A stretch of 64,000 nucleotides of DNA from Vreelandella sp031769195. Its GTDB lineage: Bacteria > Pseudomonadota > Gammaproteobacteria > Pseudomonadales > Halomonadaceae. The stretch covers positions 1 through 64,000 of the forward strand of contig NZ_JAVHNP010000004.1 of NCBI RefSeq assembly GCF_031769195.1, written 5' to 3'. The translations under genes were made by a program, and so were the position numbers. The stretch's first letter is position 1; the number at the start of each line of letters is the position of its first letter. Below, piece by piece: positions 27,970 to 37,003 of this stretch. Under the pieces are notes generated by a model, which saw nothing but the letters and a program-made list of their open reading frames with translations, was not told the DNA's origin and made no database searches.

Positions 27970-29391
27970 CTACTCGTCCGTTTCTTCAAACTCTGTTGCG
28001 GCAATCAACCAGCGCTGCCATTCACTTGGCAGTACGCACGGCGGCTTAAACTGTGAAGGCGCTGCTCGCCAGGGCTGATGCCGCTCTAAACCAAAGGGGA
28101 GCGACTCTAGCGCAGGCAGCCAATACGCCACATACAACCCTTTAGGGTCGTAATGCCCTGCCTGCTTGAGCACATTGAAATAACGATCCTGGCGGGGGTC
28201 ACGGCCAACGCCTGCAATATAGCGCCAATTACCCCAATTACTGGCCACGTCATAGTCAATCAAACAGTGTTCAAACCACCAAGCGCCCAGACGCCAATCC
28301 ACTTGAAGATCCTTCACCAAAAAGCTGGCTACGTTCTGTCGTGCACGGTTTGAAATCCAGCCCGTCCGTTTAAGCTCCAGCATAGCAGCATCAATAAACG
28401 GCACGCCGGTTTCAGCGTTACGCCACAGATTAAAGGCATCATTAGCAGGAGGCAGCTCTTCGCGCCCAAATAGCGTAGCGCCTTCTAGCTGAGCTGCCCG
28501 GTGGAAGTAATCTCGCCACAATAACTCAAACACAATCCAATAACTGGATTCGCAGCTCCCGTTAATGGCTTCCCATGCTTTAACTTCCTGGTGAATCTGG
28601 CGAGCGGATAGGCAGCCACGGGCTAACCAAGGCGAGAAACGGGTCGAAAAGTTCGCCCCTAGTAGCCCATTACGGGTTTTCTTATACGACTCAGCTCCGT
28701 TTTGGCGCCATAAATAGTGCTGCAAACGATCATTCGCTGCCGACTCACCGCCTACAAAGACAAATCCTTGGCGTTTGTCTGGCTGCCAAGCAGCACTCAC
28801 TTCGCATACCGCCTTTAGCGGTGGGAAACCACGTGCAGCCCCGTCAGGCCACCCTGGCAGCGTAACCGGAGCAGGCTGGGGTGCACCGATAATGCACTCC
28901 TTTTCTACGCAACGGCGAAACGCCGAAAAGCTGGCAGGAAGATCACTCAGCTCAAACGGCAGCGCAGTGGCGTCCAGTAGGTAACCGCTATCCGCAAGGT
29001 ATAGCTGACAGTTTGCGGGAAGCTGAGCCGCGACCCGGGCAATGTTGTTCGACTCTTCACACCCTGAGTGGTCAGCAACGCGCACTGTGCGAGCACGTAA
29101 CGCCGCAGCAACCTCTAGCACCACGTCCGCCGGGTCGCCAATACGAACGAGCAAGTCGCTGCCACGCTGCAGCAGCTCTCCGCGCAGCTCCATTAAACTT
29201 TGCCATAAAAAGCGGAGACGAGCTGGGCCCAGGCGAGGCGTACTTTCACCAGGCACGACGCCGTTTAACCAACGCTTATCCAGTACGTAGAGGCAAAGTA
29301 GCTGGTCGGGGGGAGTCTCAAAATGTAGTAGAGGGTTGTCGGCTACGCGCAGGTTATCCTGTAACCAAACAATATCAGTCGTGCTGTTCAT
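27970..29391 (-). CDS. DASH-type cryptochrome/photolyase
   Basis: 473 residues. N-terminal photolyase alpha/beta antenna domain (IVWLQDNLRVADNPLL) and C-terminal FAD-binding domain. ESYKKTRNGLLG, STRFSPWLARGCLS, NRARQNVASFLVKDL and NWGNWRYIAGVGRDPR are typical of cryptochrome-DASH, which binds FAD and methenyltetrahydrofolate and repairs pyrimidine dimers mainly in single-stranded DNA. Preceded by an overlapping DUF2256 gene, a frequent partner of this group, and by an inverted repeat resembling a CarH/LitR site. Confidence 0.93.
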   Translation of the reverse strand: MNSTTDIVWLQDNLRVADNPLLHFETPPDQLLCLYVLDKRWLNGVVPGESTPRLGPARLRFLWQSLMELRGELLQRGSDLLVRIGDPADVVLEVAAALRARTVRVADHSGCEESNNIARVAAQLPANCQLYLADSGYLLDATALPFELSDLPASFSAFRRCVEKECIIGAPQPAPVTLPGWPDGAARGFPPLKAVCEVSAAWQPDKRQGFVFVGGESAANDRLQHYLWRQNGAESYKKTRNGLLGANFSTRFSPWLARGCLSARQIHQEVKAWEAINGSCESSYWIVFELLWRDYFHRAAQLEGATLFGREELPPANDAFNLWRNAETGVPFIDAAMLELKRTGWISNRARQNVASFLVKDLQVDWRLGAWWFEHCLIDYDVASNWGNWRYIAGVGRDPRQDRYFNVLKQAGHYDPKGLYVAYWLPALESLPFGLERHQPWRAAPSQFKPPCVLPSEWQRWLIAATEFEETDE

Positions 29392-29551
29392 GCTCTTGCC
29401 TCCTCGGCGTGCTGTGCTGCTTGGCCTCGCGACGGCAACGTTCGCTGCAGAAGCGCACCTCGTCCCAGCAGCGCGCCCATTTTTTCCGCCAAGTAAATGG
29501 GCGCTGGCATTGAACGCAGTCTTTTTGCGGTAAATCTTGTTTACGTCTCAT
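29375..29551 (-). CDS. DUF2256 small Cys-rich protein
   Basis: 58 residues, too short for most gene finders. The core PFTWRKKWARCWDEVRFCSER with four Cys (CVQC and CSERC) is the DUF2256 signature and suggests a small zinc ribbon. Its 3' end overlaps the DASH cryptochrome start by 17 bases. DUF2256 genes are repeatedly found with cryptochrome-DASH genes; their role is not known. Confidence 0.88.
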   Translation of the reverse strand: MRRKQDLPQKDCVQCQRPFTWRKKWARCWDEVRFCSERCRREAKQHSTPRRQEHEQHD

Positions 29552-29614
29552 CTATCCAGTCTCGCTACGTGCGGAACATGCCACGCTACGCTGTAATACA
29601 TGGACATAATATCT

Positions 29615-29636
29615 TATACAGTACAATTATTGTATA
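29615..29636. promoter_or_regulatory. Inverted repeat TATACA-N10-TGTATA upstream of DUF2256/DASH unit (CarH/LitR-like)
   Basis: TATACA at 29615-29620 mirrors TGTATA at 29631-29636, and inside lies the palindrome TACAATTATTGTA. Both arms fit the nTnTACAn unit described for CarH-type MerR light regulators. It lies about 64 bases before the DUF2256 start in an AT-rich stretch that could contain the promoter. No litR/carH gene is in the window. Confidence 0.5.
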
Positions 29637-29670
29637 TAAATTGACACCGCTATTTTGCCGCAGCGCGCAT

Positions 29671-29698
29671 AAAAAAAACCACCCTGGTGGGTGGTTTT
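29671..29698 (-). terminator. Rho-independent terminator of the mnh operon
   Basis: AAAACCACCC and GGGTGGTTTT form a 10-bp stem with TGGT loop; on the minus strand a run of eight T follows directly, right after the mnhG stop. Confidence 0.92.
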
Positions 29699-29723
29699 CA
29701 CGCATTAATGTAACTGACTCATA

Positions 29724-30128
29724 TTAATCAGGATCTGTATTACGAGGGTGCCTTTTGGCATTTTCTTGTGTCTCCATACCGCTTTTAAGCTCGTGGGTCA
29801 GCGGGTCGTAATTGGGGCGCAATTCATCTTTTACCGTCCCGCTCCACAGCCTAGAGCCGACAAAGTAGCCTGCCCTTCCAATCACATGAGCGGCAATCGG
29901 CGCGGTGATTAAAATAAATACGATAATGGCAAATGAGCGCGCTACAACGCCCACTTCGGCGAAGTGCATGGCAGATGCCAGCATAATTAAAATCACCCCA
30001 AGCGCTGCCGCTTTGGTCGTGGCGTGCATACGCGTGAGCAGATCCGGCAAGCGCAGTAAGCCAACAGCGGCTAACAGCATAAAGCTCGATCCCGTTAGCA
30101 ACATGGCACCTTTGATTATATCAATCAT
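29724..30128 (-). CDS. mnhG: Na+/H+ antiporter subunit G
   Basis: 134 residues, three hydrophobic segments, with LLRLPDLLTRMHATTKAAALGV, the signature of MnhG/MrpG. Small membrane subunit of the Mrp complex. ATG at 30128 overlaps the mnhF stop by eight bases and has GGAGG seven bases upstream, so I prefer it over an in-frame codon at 30167. The charged C-terminal tail is longer than usual. Confidence 0.93.
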   Translation of the reverse strand: MIDIIKGAMLLTGSSFMLLAAVGLLRLPDLLTRMHATTKAAALGVILIMLASAMHFAEVGVVARSFAIIVFILITAPIAAHVIGRAGYFVGSRLWSGTVKDELRPNYDPLTHELKSGMETQENAKRHPRNTDPD

Positions 30129-30390
30129 CCCGCGGGCCTCCTCGTTCAAGAAAGCGGGCAAAACCAATCGCGGCTAAGAAGCCCATCAGCGCAATCACGA
30201 TAGCAGCATCTAAAAAACTGGAAACCCCTGACTGAATCGCATACACGCCCACTAAGCCCACGACGGTGGTAGAGAATAGCTCTAGGGCAACAACTCGATC
30301 GGGCAGGCTGGGGCCACGTACGACGCGTACAAACGTGAGCACTAGCGCCACCCCCATAATCACTTGGCTAATTAAAATCACAGTATCCAT
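30121..30390 (-). CDS. mnhF: Na+/H+ antiporter subunit F
   Basis: 89 residues, three membrane segments, with VRVVRGPSLPDRVVALELFS, the MnhF/MrpF signature. Small subunit of the heteromeric antiporter; in other Mrp systems it is essential for activity. Starts at the mnhE stop with a one-base overlap. Confidence 0.94.
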   Translation of the reverse strand: MDTVILISQVIMGVALVLTFVRVVRGPSLPDRVVALELFSTTVVGLVGVYAIQSGVSSFLDAAIVIALMGFLAAIGFARFLERGGPRDD

Positions 30391-30863
30391 TAACGAAATA
30401 GCTCCAGTGCCCGGTGTTCCATCTCTTTTAAGTTACGCCGCAGTTCTTCTTCATCGTCTAAGAACATCGCATGGATATACAGCACCTTACGGTCGTCAGA
30501 GACATCTAGGCTAAGAGTTCCTGGCGTTAGCGAGATTAAATTCGCCACCATGGTGATTTCCATTTCGGTGCGCGCGGATAGAGGTAGCGCAATCACCCCC
30601 GGCTGCATGTGCCAAGGCGGCGTCAGAATATCGAAAGCTACCCGCAAGTTGGCTTGCACCAGCTCTTTAATAAAGAACCCGAGAAAGCCAATCATACGCG
30701 GCACACGGGCCGGGTAGCCTTTTAGCGCGTCTACCTGTGGCTCAATCAGCAGCAGGGCAATGTAGCCAAAAATCATGCCGACCAGCAGGTTTAGCCCTGT
30801 AAAGTCACCGCTTAGCAGCACCCACGCCAACCCTAATAGTAGATTCCAAATGGCACCGGTCAT
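30390..30863 (-). CDS. mnhE: Na+/H+ antiporter subunit E
   Basis: 157 residues: two to three N-terminal membrane segments then a cytoplasmic domain with NLISLTPGTLSLDV, the conserved MnhE/MrpE motif. Overlaps mnhD by four bases. Confidence 0.94.
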   Translation of the reverse strand: MTGAIWNLLLGLAWVLLSGDFTGLNLLVGMIFGYIALLLIEPQVDALKGYPARVPRMIGFLGFFIKELVQANLRVAFDILTPPWHMQPGVIALPLSARTEMEITMVANLISLTPGTLSLDVSDDRKVLYIHAMFLDDEEELRRNLKEMEHRALELFR

Positions 30864-32461
30864 GGGCTCTCCTCCAGGCTGTTATCAACACGCTCTGCCT
30901 GTATCTCAATGGGGTCTAGCAAAGCAGCCTCCGCGCTAGCAGACGCTCCCAGCACCGCCTCAATGTAGCCAGAAGGCGTCATGAGCTGCTCACCAATTTG
31001 ATTCATGACCAGCATGATGGGCTCTGCAAACACGCCAATGAGAAGCGACATCATGGCAAGCACCACAACCGGTAAATACATCATCCACAGGCTAGGTTTC
31101 AGTAAACGCCCATCGTCTCCTGTGGGCGTGTGTGTTTGCGGGACATGATTATCTTCAGGCAGTGCCTTCCAAAATACTTCATTCCAAATCTTCACCATGG
31201 AGTAAAGCGTCATCAAGCCAACTGCCAACGCAATACCGGTGGCCACATACGCTTCGGCCTCTAAGCCTGCGCGCACCAGCACGAATTTAGCAAAGAACCC
31301 AGACAGCGGTGGAATACCCGCTAAAGAGAAGGCGCTAATAAAGAATGCCACGGCCAGCCAAGGGCGCTCTCGGTATAGCCCACCCATTTTTTTCAGCTGA
31401 TACGTGCCCTGCAAGCGGTGGGTAATCCCGCTGATTAAGAACAGATTCGTCTTCACAATGATGTTGTGCATGATGGCAAACACACCGCCCGCAATGGCCA
31501 GCGGCGTGTAGAGCGCCAACCCTAAGATCATGTACCCAATCTGGCTCACAATATGAAACGAGAGAATGCGACGGAATTCATACTGGGCAGCCGCCCCCAG
31601 CACCCCGGTGACCATCGTGAAGACAGCCCCCCACAGCATGATGTCTTGAAGGTACCCCATGGTTTGATCAAAAATCAGCGTAAATACCCGAAACAGAGAG
31701 TACACGCCAACTTTGGTCAACAGACCTGCAAACAGCGCAGACACGGCAACCGGGGGCGTGTGGTAAGAAGCTGGCAGCCAGAAAAACAGCGGAAACGCGG
31801 CGGCCTTGATACCAAACGCTACCATGAACATCACCGCCAGCACTTCCACCATACCGCTATGCTCTGCTTCATCCATACGCAGCGCGATATCGGCCATATT
31901 CAAAGAGCCAACCGTGCCGTACAGCAGCCCCACCGCGGTAAGAAAAATCACCGACGCCAGTAAGTTGAGCGTTACATATTTGATGGCTCCTTCCATTTGC
32001 GCACGTTCCCCCCCCAGAATCAGCAGCGCAAACGATGCCACCAGCATCACCTCAAACCATACATAGAGGTTAAAAATATCACCGGTTAAGAAAGCCCCTG
32101 CCACACCCGCTAACAGCAGGTGCATAAGCGGATAGTAGCCAAACTTTTCATGCCCTCGGCCGGTAGTGGCCAAGGAGTAAACTCCCATCGCGAGGCCGAT
32201 AATGCCCGTTAGCAGAATCATCACTGCGCTGAGCATATCGGCGACGAGTGTGATGCCAAACGGCGCGGGCCAGCCGCCCATTTGCATGGTGATATAGCCA
32301 TCATCTAAAACGGCGATAAATAGCCACAGGCTCACCACGAAGAGTGCGACGTTACCGGCAACGGCAATAAAACGCTGCATGGGCCGTGAACGCCAAAACA
32401 TCAGCGAAATGGCCCCGGAAAGCAGCGGCAACAGAACGGGAAGTGCGACTTCAGGCCTCAC
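30860..32461 (-). CDS. mnhD: Na+/H+ antiporter subunit D
   Basis: 533 residues, about 14 membrane segments, homologous to the proton-pumping NuoN/NuoM subunits of complex I. The conserved Glu of WFEVMLVASF and Lys in the KAAAFPLFFWLP helix form the proton path in this family. GTG start overlaps the mnhC stop by four bases (GTGA). One of the two large ion-translocating subunits. Confidence 0.95.
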   Translation of the reverse strand: MRPEVALPVLLPLLSGAISLMFWRSRPMQRFIAVAGNVALFVVSLWLFIAVLDDGYITMQMGGWPAPFGITLVADMLSAVMILLTGIIGLAMGVYSLATTGRGHEKFGYYPLMHLLLAGVAGAFLTGDIFNLYVWFEVMLVASFALLILGGERAQMEGAIKYVTLNLLASVIFLTAVGLLYGTVGSLNMADIALRMDEAEHSGMVEVLAVMFMVAFGIKAAAFPLFFWLPASYHTPPVAVSALFAGLLTKVGVYSLFRVFTLIFDQTMGYLQDIMLWGAVFTMVTGVLGAAAQYEFRRILSFHIVSQIGYMILGLALYTPLAIAGGVFAIMHNIIVKTNLFLISGITHRLQGTYQLKKMGGLYRERPWLAVAFFISAFSLAGIPPLSGFFAKFVLVRAGLEAEAYVATGIALAVGLMTLYSMVKIWNEVFWKALPEDNHVPQTHTPTGDDGRLLKPSLWMMYLPVVVLAMMSLLIGVFAEPIMLVMNQIGEQLMTPSGYIEAVLGASASAEAALLDPIEIQAERVDNSLEESP

Positions 32462-32805
32462 GTGTCGGTATCCTTCATCTTGTCTAAATCATCTGCCTTA
32501 ACGATTTCGTAGGCCCGGCGAATCAATACCACCGCAAATGCCAACACCCCAAAAGCAATTACGATCGCGGTCAGCACCACTGCCTGTGGCAGCGGGTCAG
32601 CAACGTCGCCCAACGGTTGCATCATTCCCTCAGGAATTAACGGCGGCGCTCCACGGGTCATGCCAGCGGTGGTGAAAATCAGTAAGTTGGCGCCATTGGA
32701 TAGCAGCAAGAGCCCTATCACTAGCTTGACGATAGAGCGGCGCAACATCATAAAAATAGCGGTGGCATATAACAGGCCAATCGCCAGTGCCATTAACGGT
32801 TCCAT
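32458..32805 (-). CDS. mnhC: Na+/H+ antiporter subunit C
   Basis: 115 residues, three membrane segments, NuoK-like. Conserved GLLLLSNGANLLIF and DPLPQAVVLTAIVIAF are the MnhC/MrpC signature. Confidence 0.94.
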   Translation of the reverse strand: MEPLMALAIGLLYATAIFMMLRRSIVKLVIGLLLLSNGANLLIFTTAGMTRGAPPLIPEGMMQPLGDVADPLPQAVVLTAIVIAFGVLAFAVVLIRRAYEIVKADDLDKMKDTDT

Positions 32806-32838
32806 GGGCGTCCTCCTATTAATGCTGGATTAGGTAAC

Positions 32839-33270
32839 TTAAGGCTCATCCTTATCCACCTCCATTAATGCCATAACCATGCCCATGACGGAGCCCAGCA
32901 CCGCTAAGTACACGCCAATATCGAAAATCAGCGGTGTCGACGCTTTAAAATCAATCACCGGAATGGTCCACCACTGGGCGGTCAGGAACGGTTGCCCCAT
33001 GAACCAAGCAGGCACGACCGAGATCATTCCAAAAAAGAGCCCTGCGCCAATCAAGTCGCGAGGGTCGACCATACGCAGCACTTCTTTGGTAGCGCTCACA
33101 CCAAAAGCAAATAGGTAAAGCGTGAAGGCACCGGCGGCGACGAGACCTGCAATAAAGCCTCCACCTGGCTCATCGTGGCCACGCAGCAACAGAAACACAG
33201 AAAACATCAGCTGTAGCGGCATTAGAAAACGTGCCGCCGTATTTAGAATAATCGTGCCTGATTTAACCAT
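32839..33270 (-). CDS. mnhB: Na+/H+ antiporter subunit B
   Basis: 143 residues, four membrane segments. LLRGHDEPGGGFIAGLVAAGA is the MnhB/MrpB signature. Start overlaps the mnhA stop by eight bases (ATGGTTAA). mnhA also carries a B-like domain at its C-terminus, the usual arrangement of seven-gene Mrp operons. Confidence 0.95.
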   Translation of the reverse strand: MVKSGTIILNTAARFLMPLQLMFSVFLLLRGHDEPGGGFIAGLVAAGAFTLYLFAFGVSATKEVLRMVDPRDLIGAGLFFGMISVVPAWFMGQPFLTAQWWTIPVIDFKASTPLIFDIGVYLAVLGSVMGMVMALMEVDKDEP

Positions 33271-35611
33271 CGTAGGGCTCCTTCACGCTGGCTTTGTCGC
33301 TATCCGTCGCTTTGCCCTCTGTTTCCACATGGCGCAGCTTCAGCATCGCAATGACACCAATCGCTGCTAACGCCAAGACAAACATCTCGCCGAGCGTATC
33401 GAGAGCACGGTAATCCACCAAAATAACGTTGACGATATTACGGCCATAGGCAAGTGGTGCGCTGTTTTCCACCATATAGGTAGAGATCGTCTCAAACTGA
33501 TCGATACTCCAGGCAGTCATGATCAGCAAAAAGATCAATACCCCCATGGTGGCTGCAACAGCCCCATCACGAATGCGCTCAAGGTTGGTCGAGAGGTTCG
33601 AAAAACGCGGCAGCCTGAACAGTACAAGCACTAGCAGAATGACGGTCATGGTTTCCACCAGTAGCTGAGTAATCCCCAGGTCTGGCGCGCTGAACAGAAT
33701 AAAGATCAGCGCAATAGAGAAGCCCATGATGCCCACGGAAACCACAGCGCCTAAGCGCGAGCGGGAAATCGTGGCAAATAGAGCCCCCATCGCCATGGTG
33801 CCCACCACGATGACTTCATGAAAACGCACGTCCAGGGAGAGCGCCAGCTGCGGTGAATGTCGCAGCAAAATAGAGTTACCAATCAGCGCAATCAACACCA
33901 CTAGCATGACCAGGATGTAGTTACGCATATAGCCATTTTGCAGCAGGCGCGTTTGCCATTCAGAGAAACGCACCACGCCATCCATCAAGCCTTCATAACC
34001 CGCTTCCGGCCCGTAGCGCATCACCGGCGCTAGCCTGGCTAACTGGCCGCGAACGCTATCCCAACGCTTAAACAGTAAGAAGCCTAGAATCAGACTCACC
34101 ACAGACATAATCAGCGCTACATTGACGCCGTACCAGAGAGATAGCGAGATCGGCAGTGACTCACCCGCCACCGCTGTCGCAGCCGAGGTGAGCAGCGCGT
34201 CGGCCCCTAACATGGCGGGCGCTAGGCCCAGCGCGAGCGAGCCAAACGCCAATAGGCTCGGGCCGATTAGCATACTGAGCGGCGCCTCATGGGGCGTTTT
34301 GGGAGTGTCGTGGCGAACACCATAAAACGGTCGAAGTGCAATCACCGCTGCCACTGCGATGGTCAGGATGGCAGACAGAAATGCAAACAGTACCAATAGT
34401 AGCTGCACACGCTCAGCGCCTAGTGCCGCCTCGAGCATTAACTCTTTACCAATAAAGCCAAACAGCGGCGGTACGCCAGATAACGACAACGCTGCTACCA
34501 AGGCAATCACAGCGGTTACCGGCATGACACTGCGTAGCCCCCCCATCGCCGTGACGTCTTTTGTGCCGGTTTCATGGTCGAGAATACCTGCCACCATAAA
34601 CAGCGCCCCTTTATACATAGAGTGGGCAAGTAAAAAGGTGACAAAGGCGGTCATTGCATAGTCAGAACCAATGCCCAGCAGCATTGTCAGCGTGCCCAGC
34701 GCCATAATGGTCGAGTACGCTAAGAGCTTTTTAATATTGGTATGGTGAATCGCTAAGAAAGCGCCGGTGAGCATCGTGGTTGCCCCCACCAGGGAGAGCA
34801 CGGTGACCCACATTCCTGTCCCACCCAGCTCCGGCTGTAGGCGTGCCAGCAGGTAAATCCCGGCCTTAACCATGGTCGCGGAGTGGAGGTAGGCCGAGAC
34901 AGGTGTAGGGGCTGCCATGGCATTGGGTAGCCAAAAATGGAACGGGAACTGAGCAGACTTGGTAAAGGCCCCTAACAACAAGCAAATCAGCATAGGGGTA
35001 TATAGCGCATGCTGGCGCAGGTCTTCGTCTGATTGCAAAATCTCGCTTAATGACCAGCTGCCGCTGGCGATACCTAACAGCGCCAAGCCTGCCATTAATG
35101 CCAAGCCCCCGGCGACCGTCACAAACAGACCCTGACGAGCGGATTTACGTGCCTCAATATCGGTGTGGTTAAAGCCAATCAGCAAGTACGAAGTGATGCT
35201 GGTCAGTTCCCAGAAAATAAACAGCGTCAGCAGACCGTCCGCCAATACCAGCCCCAGCATTGAGACCATAAAGGCGACGATGGCGAGATGAAAACGAGCG
35301 ATATCTTGATGGCCTTTCAAATAGCCACCCGCGTACACCAATACACAGGTACCGATGACCGTAATCAGCAAACCAAACAGTAGAGAAAGACCATCGAGTA
35401 AAAAGCTGAGACTGATGCCGAGGGAGGGTACCCACGCCCATTCCAGTAGTTGAGGTCCGTCACTGAAGACTAAGGGCGCTTGGCTCAACAGCCATCCAGC
35501 GATTGACGCCGGAAACAGCGCAAGCAGCAGGCTGGCTCGCTCCCCAAACCAGCGGTTGAGCAGCGGTGACGACGCTGCCAACACAAAGCCCATTAACACG
35601 GCAAATTGCAT
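33263..35611 (-). CDS. mnhA: Na+/H+ antiporter subunit A
   Basis: 782 residues with about 20 membrane segments. The first 500 residues are NuoL-like (FFWELTSITSYLLIGF, SAQFPFHFWLPNAMAAPTPVSAYLH); the rest is the MrpA-specific extension with the MbhD/DUF4040 and MnhB-like parts. First gene of the seven-gene operon that exports Na+ in exchange for protons, important for salt and alkali tolerance in a halophile. The C-terminal tail has extra acidic and Lys-rich residues. Confidence 0.96.
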   Translation of the reverse strand: MQFAVLMGFVLAASSPLLNRWFGERASLLLALFPASIAGWLLSQAPLVFSDGPQLLEWAWVPSLGISLSFLLDGLSLLFGLLITVIGTCVLVYAGGYLKGHQDIARFHLAIVAFMVSMLGLVLADGLLTLFIFWELTSITSYLLIGFNHTDIEARKSARQGLFVTVAGGLALMAGLALLGIASGSWSLSEILQSDEDLRQHALYTPMLICLLLGAFTKSAQFPFHFWLPNAMAAPTPVSAYLHSATMVKAGIYLLARLQPELGGTGMWVTVLSLVGATTMLTGAFLAIHHTNIKKLLAYSTIMALGTLTMLLGIGSDYAMTAFVTFLLAHSMYKGALFMVAGILDHETGTKDVTAMGGLRSVMPVTAVIALVAALSLSGVPPLFGFIGKELMLEAALGAERVQLLLVLFAFLSAILTIAVAAVIALRPFYGVRHDTPKTPHEAPLSMLIGPSLLAFGSLALGLAPAMLGADALLTSAATAVAGESLPISLSLWYGVNVALIMSVVSLILGFLLFKRWDSVRGQLARLAPVMRYGPEAGYEGLMDGVVRFSEWQTRLLQNGYMRNYILVMLVVLIALIGNSILLRHSPQLALSLDVRFHEVIVVGTMAMGALFATISRSRLGAVVSVGIMGFSIALIFILFSAPDLGITQLLVETMTVILLVLVLFRLPRFSNLSTNLERIRDGAVAATMGVLIFLLIMTAWSIDQFETISTYMVENSAPLAYGRNIVNVILVDYRALDTLGEMFVLALAAIGVIAMLKLRHVETEGKATDSDKASVKEPYDG

Positions 35612-35648
35612 CCGGCCCTTTCTCCCTAGTAACGTTAATCCATTCCAA

Positions 35649-35732
35649 TAAGCGGCTTATACAGGTGCATTAGCCGCTTAAACGTTGAATAAGTGTGATT
35701 TTATATGCACAGACCTTATACCAGCCTTTCAA
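35649..35732 (-). promoter_or_regulatory. Leader of the mnh operon: possible -35 and 9-bp hairpin
   Basis: On the minus strand TTGAAA (plus positions 35727-35732) is followed by an AT-rich TGCATATAAAAT stretch as a loose promoter candidate. Between it and mnhA, TAAGCGGCT (35649-35657) pairs with AGCCGCTTA (35672-35680), giving a 9-bp hairpin in the mRNA leader without a U tract. Both calls are tentative. Confidence 0.35.
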
Positions 35733-35756
35733 AAATTTCTAGAAAAGTCGGTTCCA

Positions 35757-35796
35757 ATAAAAAGCCGCCTAGCGCACAGCGCGGGGCGGCTTTTTT
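35757..35796 (-). terminator. Rho-independent terminator of hemH
   Basis: AAAAAGCCGCC and GGCGGCTTTTTT form an 11-bp stem with T runs on both sides, immediately after the hemH stop on the minus strand. Confidence 0.9.
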
Positions 35797-35811
35797 AAAA
35801 AATGTGCGGTA

Positions 35812-36891
35812 CTAAGGCGTTGATAGCCAGCCAGAGAGTTCGTTATTGACCACCGCCAAGAGCGCGTCAATATGGTCATCACGGTCGTTCAAACAGGGAA
35901 TGTAACTAAACGTCTCACCGCCAGCTTCCATAAAGCTGTCGTGAATCTCCTCTTTGATCTCCTCAAGGGTTTCCACGCAGTCAGAAGAGAAGGCTGGCGA
36001 AAGGATGGCAATATGCTTGTGCCCCTGCTTTGCTAGCTCCGCCACGTGGTCGACGGTTTGCGGGCCTACCCACTTTTCGGGTCCAAACTGAGACTGAAAC
36101 GCCGTATCCACTTCTTCTTTTGTAAAACCTAATGCCTCACGCATTAACCGCGTGGTTTTCTGGCACTGGCAGTGGTAGGGGTCGCCTTCCATTAAATAGC
36201 GCTCTGGCACCCCATGGTAACTCGCCACCAACTTAGTCGGACGGCTCTCAAACCCCTCGTACGCCTCTCTCACCGAGTTTGCCAGCGCCTGGACATACGC
36301 AGGATGTTCAAAATAGGCCGGGACAGTACGGATGTACGGCTGCCACTTCATTTTCATCAGCGTGCGGAAGGCTTGATCGTTGGCCGTCGCGGTGGTGGGC
36401 GACCCGTATTGCGGATAGAGCGGGAAGAATACGATGCGCTCGCAGCCCTTCTCTTTCATGCGTTTTAGTACGCTATCGGTGGAGGGATTGCCGTAGCGCA
36501 TGCAGAAATCAACCTCTACATCGTCGCCATAGAGTGCTTTTAAGCGCTCAGTCATTTTTTCCGTTTGAGCACGGGTGGTGGTTAACAGCGGACTCTCGTT
36601 CTTCTCATTATTCCAAATACTCTTGTACGCATGACCAGATGAGAAAGGGCGTTTGGTCAGAATAATCAGTTGCAGCAGGGGCTGCCATTTCCAACCTGCG
36701 TAATCCACCACCCGCTTGTCAGAGAGAAATTCGCTGAGATAGCGACGCATGGACCAGTAATCGGTGGCATCCGGCGTTCCCAGGTTGGCTAGCACAACGC
36801 CTACCTTGGCACGGGGAACGGCTGGGTGGTGGCTGGGCGCATGAGCCAAGCGCCCTTCACCGGGTTGATCCTTTACAACGCTATCGGCCAT
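35812..36891 (-). CDS. hemH: Ferrochelatase
   Basis: 359 residues. Inserts ferrous iron into protoporphyrin IX, last step of protoheme synthesis. LANLGTPDATDYWSMRRYLSEFLSDKRVVD is diagnostic; SYHGVPERYLMEGDPYHCQC holds the catalytic His, and SPAFSSDCVETLEEI the second conserved segment. I take ATG at 36891, nine bases after TGAGGA; the GTG at 36900 is too close to that site. Divergent from the iron-sulfur photolyase gene. Confidence 0.96.
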   Translation of the reverse strand: MADSVVKDQPGEGRLAHAPSHHPAVPRAKVGVVLANLGTPDATDYWSMRRYLSEFLSDKRVVDYAGWKWQPLLQLIILTKRPFSSGHAYKSIWNNEKNESPLLTTTRAQTEKMTERLKALYGDDVEVDFCMRYGNPSTDSVLKRMKEKGCERIVFFPLYPQYGSPTTATANDQAFRTLMKMKWQPYIRTVPAYFEHPAYVQALANSVREAYEGFESRPTKLVASYHGVPERYLMEGDPYHCQCQKTTRLMREALGFTKEEVDTAFQSQFGPEKWVGPQTVDHVAELAKQGHKHIAILSPAFSSDCVETLEEIKEEIHDSFMEAGGETFSYIPCLNDRDDHIDALLAVVNNELSGWLSTP

Positions 36892-36961
36892 CTCACTCAC
36901 TCCTCAGATGCAGTACATAATAGGCAAAATCTTAACACTTTTCGGCAAAGCCGCGGCATAA

Positions 36962-36991
36962 AGTTATACTATCAGCATTATTTGTATAACT
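36962..36991. promoter_or_regulatory. Inverted repeat AGTTATAC-N14-GTATAACT overlapping a -10 box before the photolyase gene
   Basis: AGTTATAC at 36962-36969 mirrors GTATAACT at 36984-36991. TATACT at 36965-36970, 18 bases after TTCGGC, can serve as a -10 box, so a protein bound here would block transcription of the gene at 37004. The right arm (TTATACAA on the minus strand) fits the nTnTACAn unit of CarH/LitR sites, as does the repeat before the DASH unit. Confidence 0.5.
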
Positions 36992-37003
36992 GCAGGCTAA
37001 CTC

